A DNA stretch of 38,447 bases, from NCBI GenBank assembly GCA_024278715.1, contig JAJRSN010000229.1, positions 1-38,447 of the forward strand, given 5' to 3'. The notes beneath the pieces were generated by a model. The model had not been told where the DNA came from. It saw only the letters and a list, made by a program, of their open reading frames with translations, and ran no database searches. Source of the stretch: Calditrichota bacterium (GTDB lineage: Bacteria > Calditrichota > Calditrichia > Calditrichales > Calditrichaceae). How positions within the stretch are numbered: the stretch's first letter is position 1; each line of letters opens with the position of its first letter. The position numbers and the translations under genes were made by a program. Of the stretch, positions 9,108 to 17,724 are shown piece after piece.

Positions 9108-9986
9108 ATGAAAACGATAAAGATATTATTGATTTTTTTGTTCGGGTTACAAATAAGCTATGGGACAAGCCTTACCTTCACATTTTCAAATGGCATAGTG
9201 ACCAACAATGGCGTAAAAAAATATGAATTTGATGTGATGGTAAGCGCCAGCGATGACACAACGCATCTTGGCGATGCTTTGGTCTATATTAATTACAACA
9301 CGCTGGGCTTTGGCTCTTCTGTTGTCGCCAACAGTAAAATAACCGTGGACAAGGGCACGCTGATTCAGGGAGAATTGGTGGCAGGCTTACCTTTGTATGA
9401 AATCAGCAATATTTCGGATAATACTTCATCCCGTTTTGCCGTCGGAATAGGATATAAATACAGCGACAGCCCGACTGCCGCCAACCTTGTAACAACTTCG
9501 CCGGAGCAGTTGCTTCACATTACTATTGAAATTATGGATTCAACCCAAACCGCGGGTCTGAGTTTCGAACAAACATTAATGGAAGGACAACAGTATAAAT
9601 CGGATAATGCTACCAAATATTCGCCCATTATTGCTACCGACACGGATGACAGTCCTTTGAAGACGAATCCGAGCGACATCACAAGAGACGGACAATTTTT
9701 GCCCGATAAATTTCAGTTGTACAACAATTTCCCTAATCCGTTCAACCCGAGCACCACGCTTAAATTTGACTTGCCGAAAAGTACGGCGAATGTTCAACTG
9801 GTGATTTACGATATTTTGGGCAGAAGAATAGCCACGCTTTTTTCAGGCGATTTAACGGCGGGTCGTTATTCTTACCTCTGGAACGGCAGAAATCAATTTG
9901 GGAATGCGATGCCGAGCGGCGTTTATTTCGCAACTTTTAAAGCCGGTAATTATTCCAGAACGATTAAAATGATGCTGGTGAAGTAA
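9108..9986 (+). CDS. Secreted protein: cohesin-like beta-sandwich domain plus C-terminal FlgD-Ig/T9SS-type sorting domain
   Basis: Start is ATGATG (9105 or 9108) after AAGGAG. KYEFDVMVSASDDTTHLGDALVYINYNTLGFGSS...ITVDKGTLIQGEL...FAVGIGYKYS...LLHITIEIMD resembles a cohesin-like fold; LYNNFPNPFNPSTTLKFDLPKS...GVYFATFKAGNYSRTIKMMLVK is the sorting domain. Confidence 0.75.
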   Translation: MKTIKILLIFLFGLQISYGTSLTFTFSNGIVTNNGVKKYEFDVMVSASDDTTHLGDALVYINYNTLGFGSSVVANSKITVDKGTLIQGELVAGLPLYEISNISDNTSSRFAVGIGYKYSDSPTAANLVTTSPEQLLHITIEIMDSTQTAGLSFEQTLMEGQQYKSDNATKYSPIIATDTDDSPLKTNPSDITRDGQFLPDKFQLYNNFPNPFNPSTTLKFDLPKSTANVQLVIYDILGRRIATLFSGDLTAGRYSYLWNGRNQFGNAMPSGVYFATFKAGNYSRTIKMMLVK

Positions 9987-10011
9987 GTTTTCATTCAAAT
10001 TTCTTTGAATT

Positions 10012-10057
10012 AAAAAGGCAGGAAACAGCGGCGTCGCCGTCTCCTGCCTTTTCTATT
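10012..10057 (+). terminator. Rho-independent terminator after the secreted-protein pair
   Basis: AAAAAGGCAGGA-(AACAGCGGCGTCGCCGTC)-TCCTGCCTTTTCTATTTT; inner GGCG/CGCC also pairs. Confidence 0.85.
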
Positions 10058-10069
10058 TTAGATATCTTT

Positions 10070-10630
10070 TTATAATATTGTTACAATAAATTTGGTTAAA
10101 ACCGAATCTTCTTTAATGCTTTCTCCCGTTTTTTGGCGGTTTACAATTTGCAAATGCGCTCTTATTTTAGGTTGATCGACGATAATTTCGTTTTTTGTAA
10201 TCGAGGCGTCAGACGGAAAAGCAGAGGTATTTTGGGGTTGAAAAAAAAGGCTTTTACCAAGGAAGATTCCGGAGATCAGAATAATTGCCAGTACAACCTG
10301 ATAGACAGGAATCCGATAGGCAAAAAGCGAATAAAGCGCGTCTGAAATTTTATCCGCAAAACCTTTTTCCGCTCTTTGAAGCATTTCCATTTCGTTCATG
10401 AGATTTAGGCGTACGTCGGGCGAGGGATTTAGTTGGCTTAAAGCATCGCTTGCAAACGACGACCGTATGCGCATTAATACATGCCGAAACCGCAGGCATT
10501 TTTTACAGGTTTTCAAGTGGTCGTCAACAAGTTTCTTTTCTTTATCATTGATATTCGAGGTCATTTGTCGGATTATTAAATGTTCAATTCGGGAACAGTT
10601 TCCGTTTAATTTACCGTTTAAACGATTCAT
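10070..10630 (-). CDS. Anti-sigma factor-like membrane protein with zinc-finger (zf-HC2)-like N-terminus
   Basis: HLKTCKKCLRFRHVL (HxxxCxxC) near the N-terminus, one TM segment (VYQVVLAIILISGIFLGKSLFF), 1 nt after the ECF sigma stop on the same strand. Start ATG at 10630 (MNRLNGKLNG) chosen. Confidence 0.75.
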   Translation of the reverse strand: MNRLNGKLNGNCSRIEHLIIRQMTSNINDKEKKLVDDHLKTCKKCLRFRHVLMRIRSSFASDALSQLNPSPDVRLNLMNEMEMLQRAEKGFADKISDALYSLFAYRIPVYQVVLAIILISGIFLGKSLFFQPQNTSAFPSDASITKNEIIVDQPKIRAHLQIVNRQKTGESIKEDSVLTKFIVTIL

Positions 10631-10631
10631 T

Positions 10632-11222
10632 TTAATTATCTCCGTTTTTATTCGGATTAAAAGCCTGTAAATATTTTGCCAGTTTTTCACAGGCGTAGAA
10701 CAAACGGGATTTCACCGTTCCTTCCGAACAGTTCATCGTTTTGCTGATCTCCTTAATAGAAAGATTCTCTTGAAAACGAAGTAAAAAGGCTGTCCGTTGG
10801 TCGGGCGGTAATTCGTTTAATCTTACCTGCAGAACTTTTTGAAATAATTTTTGATCTATTCTTTGATCAAAGGAATTCGGATTATCGGCGATGTCATTGT
10901 TCGATTCGATAAGTGTTGTGTCTCTATTCGATAGGCGGCGATATTCATTTTTGCACATATTGTGAGCGACGGAAAATATCCAGGTTTTGAACTTGTACCG
11001 ACCATTAAATAGTTCGGGTTTACGGATTATTTTTAGAAAAATATCCTGTAATAAATCCTGTGATTTTTCCCTGTCGCCGCCCAGCATACGAAAAAAGTAG
11101 TGGAGCAGGCGTTTACCGTAACGTGAATAGAGTTGATTAAAGGCTTTGGTATCGCCTTTTTTTATCAACTTCATCAGGCGTTCGTCGCTGACCGTTTGAT
11201 AGTCTTTACCTATAAGAGCCAT
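10632..11222 (-). CDS. RNA polymerase sigma factor, sigma-70 family (ECF)
   Basis: AFNQLYSRYGKRLLHYFFRMLGGDREKSQDLLQDIFLKIIR (region 2), LNELPPDQRTAFLLRFQENLSIKEISKTMNCSEGTVKSRLFYACEKL (region 4). Confidence 0.95.
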   Translation of the reverse strand: MALIGKDYQTVSDERLMKLIKKGDTKAFNQLYSRYGKRLLHYFFRMLGGDREKSQDLLQDIFLKIIRKPELFNGRYKFKTWIFSVAHNMCKNEYRRLSNRDTTLIESNNDIADNPNSFDQRIDQKLFQKVLQVRLNELPPDQRTAFLLRFQENLSIKEISKTMNCSEGTVKSRLFYACEKLAKYLQAFNPNKNGDN

Positions 11223-11246
11223 AAAGTCTGTTGTTTTCTCAACAAA

Positions 11247-12440
11247 TTAAAAGGTTTTGCTATTAATATATTCAATAAGCTTTTCATTTCCACCTTTTTT
11301 TGCCAATTGAAGCGCGAAATTTTTCCAATAATCGGCGTCGTCTTTTTGTCCGCTTAAATTCAAATGTTCTGCCAATTTCATAAAAACAATAACATAATTT
11401 AAATTCAATTGATCAATGGAAGCATTAGCAAGGTATTGTTCGTCGTACCAGTTGTTCTTAAGATAATCCAAGCGTAAATTTTTTTCCAGATTCATTTTCA
11501 AAATAGCCAAGTTGTCAATACTATCGGTGCTATATTGATAGGCAAGACCGACGATGTAAAGATTATCCTCGATATTTTTCAGATAATTTGCGTTTAAAGT
11601 CAGGGCGATATAGATGGGAATATTCTGATAATTTTTATGGATTTGTTGAATTAATTCCTGCAGAAAATCGGCACCTTTTTTACCTTTCAGATCATCGGCG
11701 GAGATGTCGATATTTTTTTTGTCAAGCAAAGATTCCAGATAGTCAGGATATCCCATTGCCAGATTTAAATTGATTATCGTGACGTCCGGGCGAACATTCT
11801 TTACCGTTTGTAATATCCAGGCGGGATAGGTGTCGTTATCGCCATTGGTAAATAGAACAGCATTTTTCTCGCAGGAGGCTAAAACGTTGTAATTGTAATT
11901 TAACAAACCGGGCGCGATGTCTTTGCTTTGATAGAGCTTCCGGATAAATTCTTTCAGTTTTGGTTGATTGTCGTGGACTGCGTAATAGACAATAAAGTCG
12001 TAGTACAATTCCGCTTTTTCGGGTTGTAGTTGATAAGCCTTTTTTAGCCAGGAAATATCTGCTTTTTTGTAGGGCGCATAGTATTTATATTTTAAGTAGT
12101 AGTATTCATAAGAATTGGGAACAGATTTACCCATTTCTGCAATGATTTTTTTTAATTTTTCCTGCCTGTTTTTAAAAGCTTCGGAGGTGAATTGTGTCGG
12201 TCTGGAATATCGAAGAGCAAGAAAGTAATTTCTCCACGCCTCGGGGTTTTGGGGATTTTTTTTGACTTCCCGCTCCCAGAGTTCTGCTTGTTTAAGGTAC
12301 CATTCGTTGGGTTTTTGAACGTAAATGATTCGATAAACTTTTTGCGGTTTTTCACTTTGGGCAAAAACAAAATCGTTTTTTGGAAGAATAAAAAACGCGA
12401 TGAGGATGAAAATTCCGAAAAACAAATTGGTTGATTTCAT
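11247..12440 (-). CDS. Secreted TPR-like protein with a segment resembling the C-terminal part of DUF2723-type proteins
   Basis: Signal peptide; ELWEREVKKNPQNPEAWRNYFLALRYSR (TPR-like); NAVLFTNGDNDTYPAWILQTVKNVRPDVTIINLNLAM; directly upstream of the ECF sigma gene. Confidence 0.6.
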   Translation of the reverse strand: MKSTNLFFGIFILIAFFILPKNDFVFAQSEKPQKVYRIIYVQKPNEWYLKQAELWEREVKKNPQNPEAWRNYFLALRYSRPTQFTSEAFKNRQEKLKKIIAEMGKSVPNSYEYYYLKYKYYAPYKKADISWLKKAYQLQPEKAELYYDFIVYYAVHDNQPKLKEFIRKLYQSKDIAPGLLNYNYNVLASCEKNAVLFTNGDNDTYPAWILQTVKNVRPDVTIINLNLAMGYPDYLESLLDKKNIDISADDLKGKKGADFLQELIQQIHKNYQNIPIYIALTLNANYLKNIEDNLYIVGLAYQYSTDSIDNLAILKMNLEKNLRLDYLKNNWYDEQYLANASIDQLNLNYVIVFMKLAEHLNLSGQKDDADYWKNFALQLAKKGGNEKLIEYINSKTF

Positions 12441-12558
12441 TTTAAAGTTCCTCCGTAAAATGATAGTTACATTGAATAATACACGGGAGAATCGGAAACG
12501 TTCAACGAGGAAGGAAAAAATTTAACGGGATATCGGGGATAAGGTAAAAAGGCGTAAT

Positions 12559-12646
12559 GTGTGACTAGATAGGCTTCCCTTCGACAGGCTCAGGGAGCGT
12601 GTGTGATGGGTGACGAGACAGGCTTCCTTCGACAGGCTCAGGAAGC
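12559..12646. repeat. Two tandem palindromic extragenic repeats with CTTCGACAGGCTCAGG core
   Basis: 12559-12598 GTGTGACTAGATAGGCTTCCCTTCGACAGGCTCAGGGAGC; 12601-12646 GTGTGATGGGTGACGAGACAGGCTTCCTTCGACAGGCTCAGGAAGC. Confidence 0.8.
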
Positions 12647-12663
12647 GGTGAGATAGTAGTAAT

Positions 12664-15600
12664 TTATTTTATTTTAATCATTTTCCGGACTTTTGAAAAT
12701 TGCACCTGACGTGTGGATTTATCGCGGACGACAAGGCGATAAAAATAAATGCCCGACGCCTGTCCGAGATTATTGTTGTTGTTTCCGCTCCAGGTTTTGC
12801 GGTGAACGCCGCTGCCCAAAAGCTGATTATCGACAAGAGTTGTTATTTTTTGTCCGAGAATATTAAAAATAGTTAGCTCGACCCAGGCGGGATCTTTTAA
12901 TCCGAATTCAATTTTCGTCATGGGATTAAAGGGATTGGGATAGTTGGGTTTTAAGTAAAATTTTTCGGGAATTTGATCCGGTTTCGAAGTAATACCACTT
13001 ACTATCTCAAGATGCAGAGTATCCATTTCTCCGGTGTGTTTGGCGTTACCCAGCGGTTGATTCCAGTACAAAACGGTGGATGAGGAATATTTTTGCGGGG
13101 CATCCCAGATCAACAAAACGCCTTCGTGGTTAACCGTTAATACTTCCAAATCCCCGTCGGAATCAATATCGTCAACAACGGGTGAATGAGCCTTGACCAT
13201 ATCGTTCTTTGTGTATAAGGGAAAACCGGCAACCTCGTTTCCGTCAAGTGAGCTTAAGGCGTGAATATAACCGAAGGTATCCAGATAGATGATCTCCTGA
13301 ATACCATCCTGATTAATATCGGCTAAAACAGGGCTGTTGTACGGTGAAAGGATTTCCCAGTTTCCGGCAAAGAAACCGTCTCCGTTGTTAATGGGTTTGG
13401 GCCATCCCTCCATTAACTGCCCGTTATTTTTGAATATGTACACATTATTGCGTCCCACATAGATGATTTCCAGATCGGCATCCTGATCGACATTTCCGAT
13501 AATTGCCGGCGAGCTGTGTCCGTAAGGATCGGTTAGTTTGCATTCCTTGCCCCCTTCCCAGCCGGGAAAGAAATCGCCTTTGTAATCGAGCACATAAAGG
13601 CGGTCGGTTTTAACTATGGGCAATACGATTTCAAGTAAGCCGTCGTTATTCAAGTCAGCCAAACTTAAAGGAGATTCGAGATAGCCGGAGAAAGATTTTA
13701 TCCAGACCGGGTTCGGCGAGCTGTCCGGTTTAAAACAGAATAATTTACCGCCCTGCGTGGGAACGATTACGGATAATTCTCCGCTATCATCCAGGTCGGC
13801 TACCGCCACATTCCCAAGCGAGGTGCGGTCGTCAAACATAAAACCTTCGGAGGGCCAATCTTTGAATGACTTAAGGAATCCGCTGCTGTCGGTTAAAATA
13901 AACAAACGACTGTTTTTGGGAGGATGAGGAGCATTGCCGGCATGGGTAAGCACAATAATTTCATCAAATCCGTCATGATCCAGATCGGAGAGAACGACAG
14001 GAGACGGCGCGTTGTATTGCAAATCGAATTGAGAAAGCAATTGCCCGTTTTTTCCATTGATCACATAGATATTATTCAGAGGTTGACCTTCTCTGAAGCT
14101 TGAAACCACGATTTCATGTTTGGATAAACCGTTGACATTACCGACAGCCGGGAAAGTCAGGTCGCCTTCCAAATCGTTTAATTTGAATAACAGAGTTCCG
14201 TTCGAATCATAAACGTGTAACTGTCCGTTGCCGCCGGAAGCGATCAGCTCTTTTTTCCCGTCGCCGTTCAAATCAAAAGAAGTGACTCCGCTTACTTCCG
14301 ATCCGATGGCTTTTACATTGGGACGAACAGGAAAGCCGTACTGAGGGGGAAGAGCGGACCATGCCCGGATTGTATCCGCCGTGGCACTAAAATTACCGGA
14401 TGAATCCACGGTTCTGATGGAATAATAATAAGGCAAGTTGCTATCCACCTGATTATCAATAAAATATCCGGCATTTTTTAACGGATTTTGCGTGATTCTG
14501 TAGAATTCGGTTTCAGGACTTTCGGAGCGATAGATGTGATAACCGTAAACGTCGTTATCGGCGGAGGGTTTCCAGGTTAGCAGAATCCCTTCGGCTCTGT
14601 CGGGGCGGAAGGAGAAGGAAGGCGGGGGCGACGGTGCTGTAAAATCAATCGGATACTCCCATTGATTGCCGGAATAATCGTTCAGAATTAATTTTAAATG
14701 AATATCGGAAAGTTCTTCGCGATGTTCGATAATAAATTCCTGTTCAAATTCAGCGGTGGTTTGGGGTGAAAGCCGGGGCATTGAAAGTTGATCCTGAACA
14801 ACTTGCGCAAGAGGATCTGCAGAGATCAATCGCGCCTTAATATCGGAAGCTTTTCCCCGTCCGGTGTTGCTAATATTCAGATGAACGGTGGTATAATAGA
14901 GTTTTCCGAGAGTTGTATCTGTCAGTATGGTCTGGTGGGTTTGCGAGAAAACGGTTAATCGCGGAACATAAATATTGAAGCTTGTGTTTTCGGCAAGCTG
15001 TTGTTCCGCGGGCGACGTCAATTCCGCCCTGAGCACCAATGTTGTGTCAACAGTAATTCCACCGGCTATGGTGAGATTAAAGGGACCAAAGGTAACCGTA
15101 TCTTCGGGTAGAACCGATTGGCTTAAAACGGCAAGGCTGTCTTTTAAGTAAAACAGAGATGAAAATTTGTGCAGAGCAATTTGTGTTCCGGGCTGCCAGG
15201 TTTTAACGCCGGTGTTTTTCCATTTCAAATACAGGGCAAATTCTTCGTTAGGCTCGCATTGATTGTTTTGGTTTCCGTTGATTTCCTTAAAACGCGTACT
15301 TAGTAATTTTCCCGCAAAATCATTGGAAGCGGTCAGATTCAAAATTTTTTCAGATGGACGGTAATTTCGGGTAGAGACTGTGAGAAAGACACTGTCTGTG
15401 TTGACGTTTGTAAGGTCAAAAGAAGAAACACCCGTCTCTGAAGTCCGCTGAATTCGATACAATTGATCCTTTTTGTACAACACAACGGTAGCTTGAGGAA
15501 GCGGTGAATCGGTGGAGTCGTTAAGCACAGTGACATTCAGCCAGCGTTTACCGTTTTTAGTTACGATTTGATCTTCTATTTTGAAATTTTGAACTCGGTC

Positions 15601-17337
15601 TGTCCAGATTGGCATTTCGGGGTCGCCTAAGACCAAGGTGGAGTACACAATTATTCGCGAAGGTCCTTCGAAGTTCAGATAACCCAGATAGGGCAATCTG
15701 GAAAGATAATGCGCTTCAGATAGATGATAATAACCTTTGTTAAAAGCTAAGTTAAAGAATTCTTTTTCCAGGTAAATGCCGCTAAAAGGATATTCCCAGC
15801 TTGAATTTCCGATGTAAGCGACGCCTCCGCCGGTTTTACTGAGAATATATTCTTCGCCGAAGCACCGTTTAAGAATATCATTGGTGTAGCAGCTTGCCAT
15901 GTACCAGATGGGGGGATCGGGAGTAGTCAATTGCTCCATATTATAGTTATAGAGATCCGAGCCGCGGGCGCCAGGACGAATGGTGTAATAGAGTCCGTGG
16001 GTTTCGGTGAAAATCAATCCGTATCCTTTGTTCAATTCGTCGAGTGTTACCTGGGGGTCGCTACCGATATTTTCGGACTGAGTAATAAGTGTGCGTTTAA
16101 ATATCGGATTAATTTGAGGATCGATATGTTTGAGAATTAGCTGATCCCGGCTGTCGTTTTCTTTTTGCAGGTTAGCGGCGATATACAACACATTAGCCGG
16201 ATAGTCGCTTGAATTGACGGAATCGAGTTTTTCGTATTGGAACAATTTGGTAACAAAACGGTCGGCATCTTCCGGCGTCATTGCAGGAATTCGAGCGACG
16301 TAAACTTCGGGATAACCTTGGACTTTATCGGGCGCTTCGCCAAAGGTGTCATCCTGATCGGCATTCCAGGTACCGTCAAGGTCGGCAAAGTAATAATCGG
16401 CGGCAAAGGTAAAATTACCGGTGTGAATAATTCGGGTTGGAATAAGTTCCGTATCACCGGCAAGCAATACATATCGTGTACCGCGTTTTGTGTATGACCA
16501 GCGAATGAAATTGCGCATTCGTTCGGCGTCATCGACACCATTGGGGAAGTTTTGGCGAATCCAGGAGAGGGTGCGAATCACGGTGGGGACGCCGCGGCGG
16601 GTTTTCCATTCGGCAAGGGGCTGTAATGACGGTTTCAAGGATTCGGCGGTGATAATGACATAGCGATCGATCAATCCGCTGGCGAGCAATTGGGGATCGA
16701 TTTCATCGGTGCTTGCGGGTAATTTAAATTTGCCGGAGGGTTTTATTTCGTTTTTCGGGTTCAAAAGAGCATCGACAATTTTACTGTCTTCCTGTAATAA
16801 CGGCTGGACGCCCATCTCGGTAGAAATTTCGGTTTGAATTTGGAACTCAATACTTTTAATAAAACGTATTTTTTGTTCGGCGGGTATGTATTGAAACGGC
16901 GAAATGGCAAAATGGGCAATAGGTTTGCCGTTGAAATATTGAATTCCCAAATATTGTACGCTTTGTTGCGGATAGGGCTGGGAATTTTGATAGATCTCGG
17001 GATCGGGTTCGATAAACACATCATTGCCGAATTGTGTCCAGGGCTTTTGGCGGGGAATAATGTTGAACTCGCCCGCAAGGTACTGATAATCCGTATTTGT
17101 TATTCGAAATGATTTGACTTTTATTCCGGGTTCCAGCACGAAACGATAAATATAAAACGGCAGGTCGGGAACGCCTAATTCCGGATTCAATGCGGAGAGA
17201 TTTACCTTTCCGCGATACTCCAAACGATCGAACAAACCGTCTTTTTGTATAGTAATAAGTTCCGAATGATGTTCAAGTTTAATCGTTTGCGCCTGCAGAA
17301 ACGAAAATCCGAGTAAGACAATAAAAATCCATCGCAT
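12664..17337 (-). CDS. C25 (gingipain-family) peptidase, multidomain secreted: propeptide, C25 catalytic domain, CARDB-like region, FN3, FG-GAP-type repeats, C-terminal FlgD-Ig/T9SS-type sorting domain
   Basis: 1557 aa. RYVIITAESLKPSLQPLAEWKTRRGVPT, YVLLAGDTELIPTR, PEVYVARIPAMTPEDADRFVTKLFQYEK, IFTETHG (His, 15997-15999), WYMASCYTN (Cys, 15890-15892); FDLNGDGKKELIASGGNGQLHVYD / DLDHDGFDEIIVL / DLNNDGLLEIVLP; YPNPFNPMTKIEFGLKDPAWVELTIFNILGQKITTL. Confidence 0.92.
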   Translation of the reverse strand: MRWIFIVLLGFSFLQAQTIKLEHHSELITIQKDGLFDRLEYRGKVNLSALNPELGVPDLPFYIYRFVLEPGIKVKSFRITNTDYQYLAGEFNIIPRQKPWTQFGNDVFIEPDPEIYQNSQPYPQQSVQYLGIQYFNGKPIAHFAISPFQYIPAEQKIRFIKSIEFQIQTEISTEMGVQPLLQEDSKIVDALLNPKNEIKPSGKFKLPASTDEIDPQLLASGLIDRYVIITAESLKPSLQPLAEWKTRRGVPTVIRTLSWIRQNFPNGVDDAERMRNFIRWSYTKRGTRYVLLAGDTELIPTRIIHTGNFTFAADYYFADLDGTWNADQDDTFGEAPDKVQGYPEVYVARIPAMTPEDADRFVTKLFQYEKLDSVNSSDYPANVLYIAANLQKENDSRDQLILKHIDPQINPIFKRTLITQSENIGSDPQVTLDELNKGYGLIFTETHGLYYTIRPGARGSDLYNYNMEQLTTPDPPIWYMASCYTNDILKRCFGEEYILSKTGGGVAYIGNSSWEYPFSGIYLEKEFFNLAFNKGYYHLSEAHYLSRLPYLGYLNFEGPSRIIVYSTLVLGDPEMPIWTDRVQNFKIEDQIVTKNGKRWLNVTVLNDSTDSPLPQATVVLYKKDQLYRIQRTSETGVSSFDLTNVNTDSVFLTVSTRNYRPSEKILNLTASNDFAGKLLSTRFKEINGNQNNQCEPNEEFALYLKWKNTGVKTWQPGTQIALHKFSSLFYLKDSLAVLSQSVLPEDTVTFGPFNLTIAGGITVDTTLVLRAELTSPAEQQLAENTSFNIYVPRLTVFSQTHQTILTDTTLGKLYYTTVHLNISNTGRGKASDIKARLISADPLAQVVQDQLSMPRLSPQTTAEFEQEFIIEHREELSDIHLKLILNDYSGNQWEYPIDFTAPSPPPSFSFRPDRAEGILLTWKPSADNDVYGYHIYRSESPETEFYRITQNPLKNAGYFIDNQVDSNLPYYYSIRTVDSSGNFSATADTIRAWSALPPQYGFPVRPNVKAIGSEVSGVTSFDLNGDGKKELIASGGNGQLHVYDSNGTLLFKLNDLEGDLTFPAVGNVNGLSKHEIVVSSFREGQPLNNIYVINGKNGQLLSQFDLQYNAPSPVVLSDLDHDGFDEIIVLTHAGNAPHPPKNSRLFILTDSSGFLKSFKDWPSEGFMFDDRTSLGNVAVADLDDSGELSVIVPTQGGKLFCFKPDSSPNPVWIKSFSGYLESPLSLADLNNDGLLEIVLPIVKTDRLYVLDYKGDFFPGWEGGKECKLTDPYGHSSPAIIGNVDQDADLEIIYVGRNNVYIFKNNGQLMEGWPKPINNGDGFFAGNWEILSPYNSPVLADINQDGIQEIIYLDTFGYIHALSSLDGNEVAGFPLYTKNDMVKAHSPVVDDIDSDGDLEVLTVNHEGVLLIWDAPQKYSSSTVLYWNQPLGNAKHTGEMDTLHLEIVSGITSKPDQIPEKFYLKPNYPNPFNPMTKIEFGLKDPAWVELTIFNILGQKITTLVDNQLLGSGVHRKTWSGNNNNNLGQASGIYFYRLVVRDKSTRQVQFSKVRKMIKIK

Positions 17338-17609
17338 TATTTATGTACTCCAAAGTTTTGATCACTTTATGAAAGTAAGGATACCGAGTCAGAAGACTAT
17401 GACCCAAATCAATTCTCCGATCAATTTAAAACATTTCAAGCGGGAATGCATCACATTTTGATAACATTATCATTAGCGGGCTGCCCGGTTAGCAATGTAC
17501 CATTTGAATTCACAAAATATTCTTTGCCGCAAATCCGTGAACGAGGTGCTTAATTAACAATTTACCTGTTAATGTGTGGTCGGGTGTATTTTACGGCATT
17601 CGGTAATCA

Positions 17610-17647
17610 AGCCCCTAAAGGGGCTACCGTAAGGTCGTAAACGACCT
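17610..17647. repeat. Two consecutive perfect 6-bp hairpins with identical TAAA loops
   Basis: AGCCCC-TAAA-GGGGCT (17610-17625), ACCGTA spacer, AGGTCG-TAAA-CGACCT (17632-17647). Confidence 0.85.
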
Positions 17648-17724
17648 ACCCTCCCCCCTCCACGTCTCTTTGCAAATCCCCCCTTAAATCTTTTCCAATC
17701 TTCCTTTAACGTTAACTCCCCCTT

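Noticed and set aside
12664-17337. C25 peptidase as PorU sortase of T9SS
   Set aside because: It carries its own C-terminal sorting domain plus FN3 and FG-GAP-type repeats, so it looks like a T9SS-type substrate rather than the sortase.
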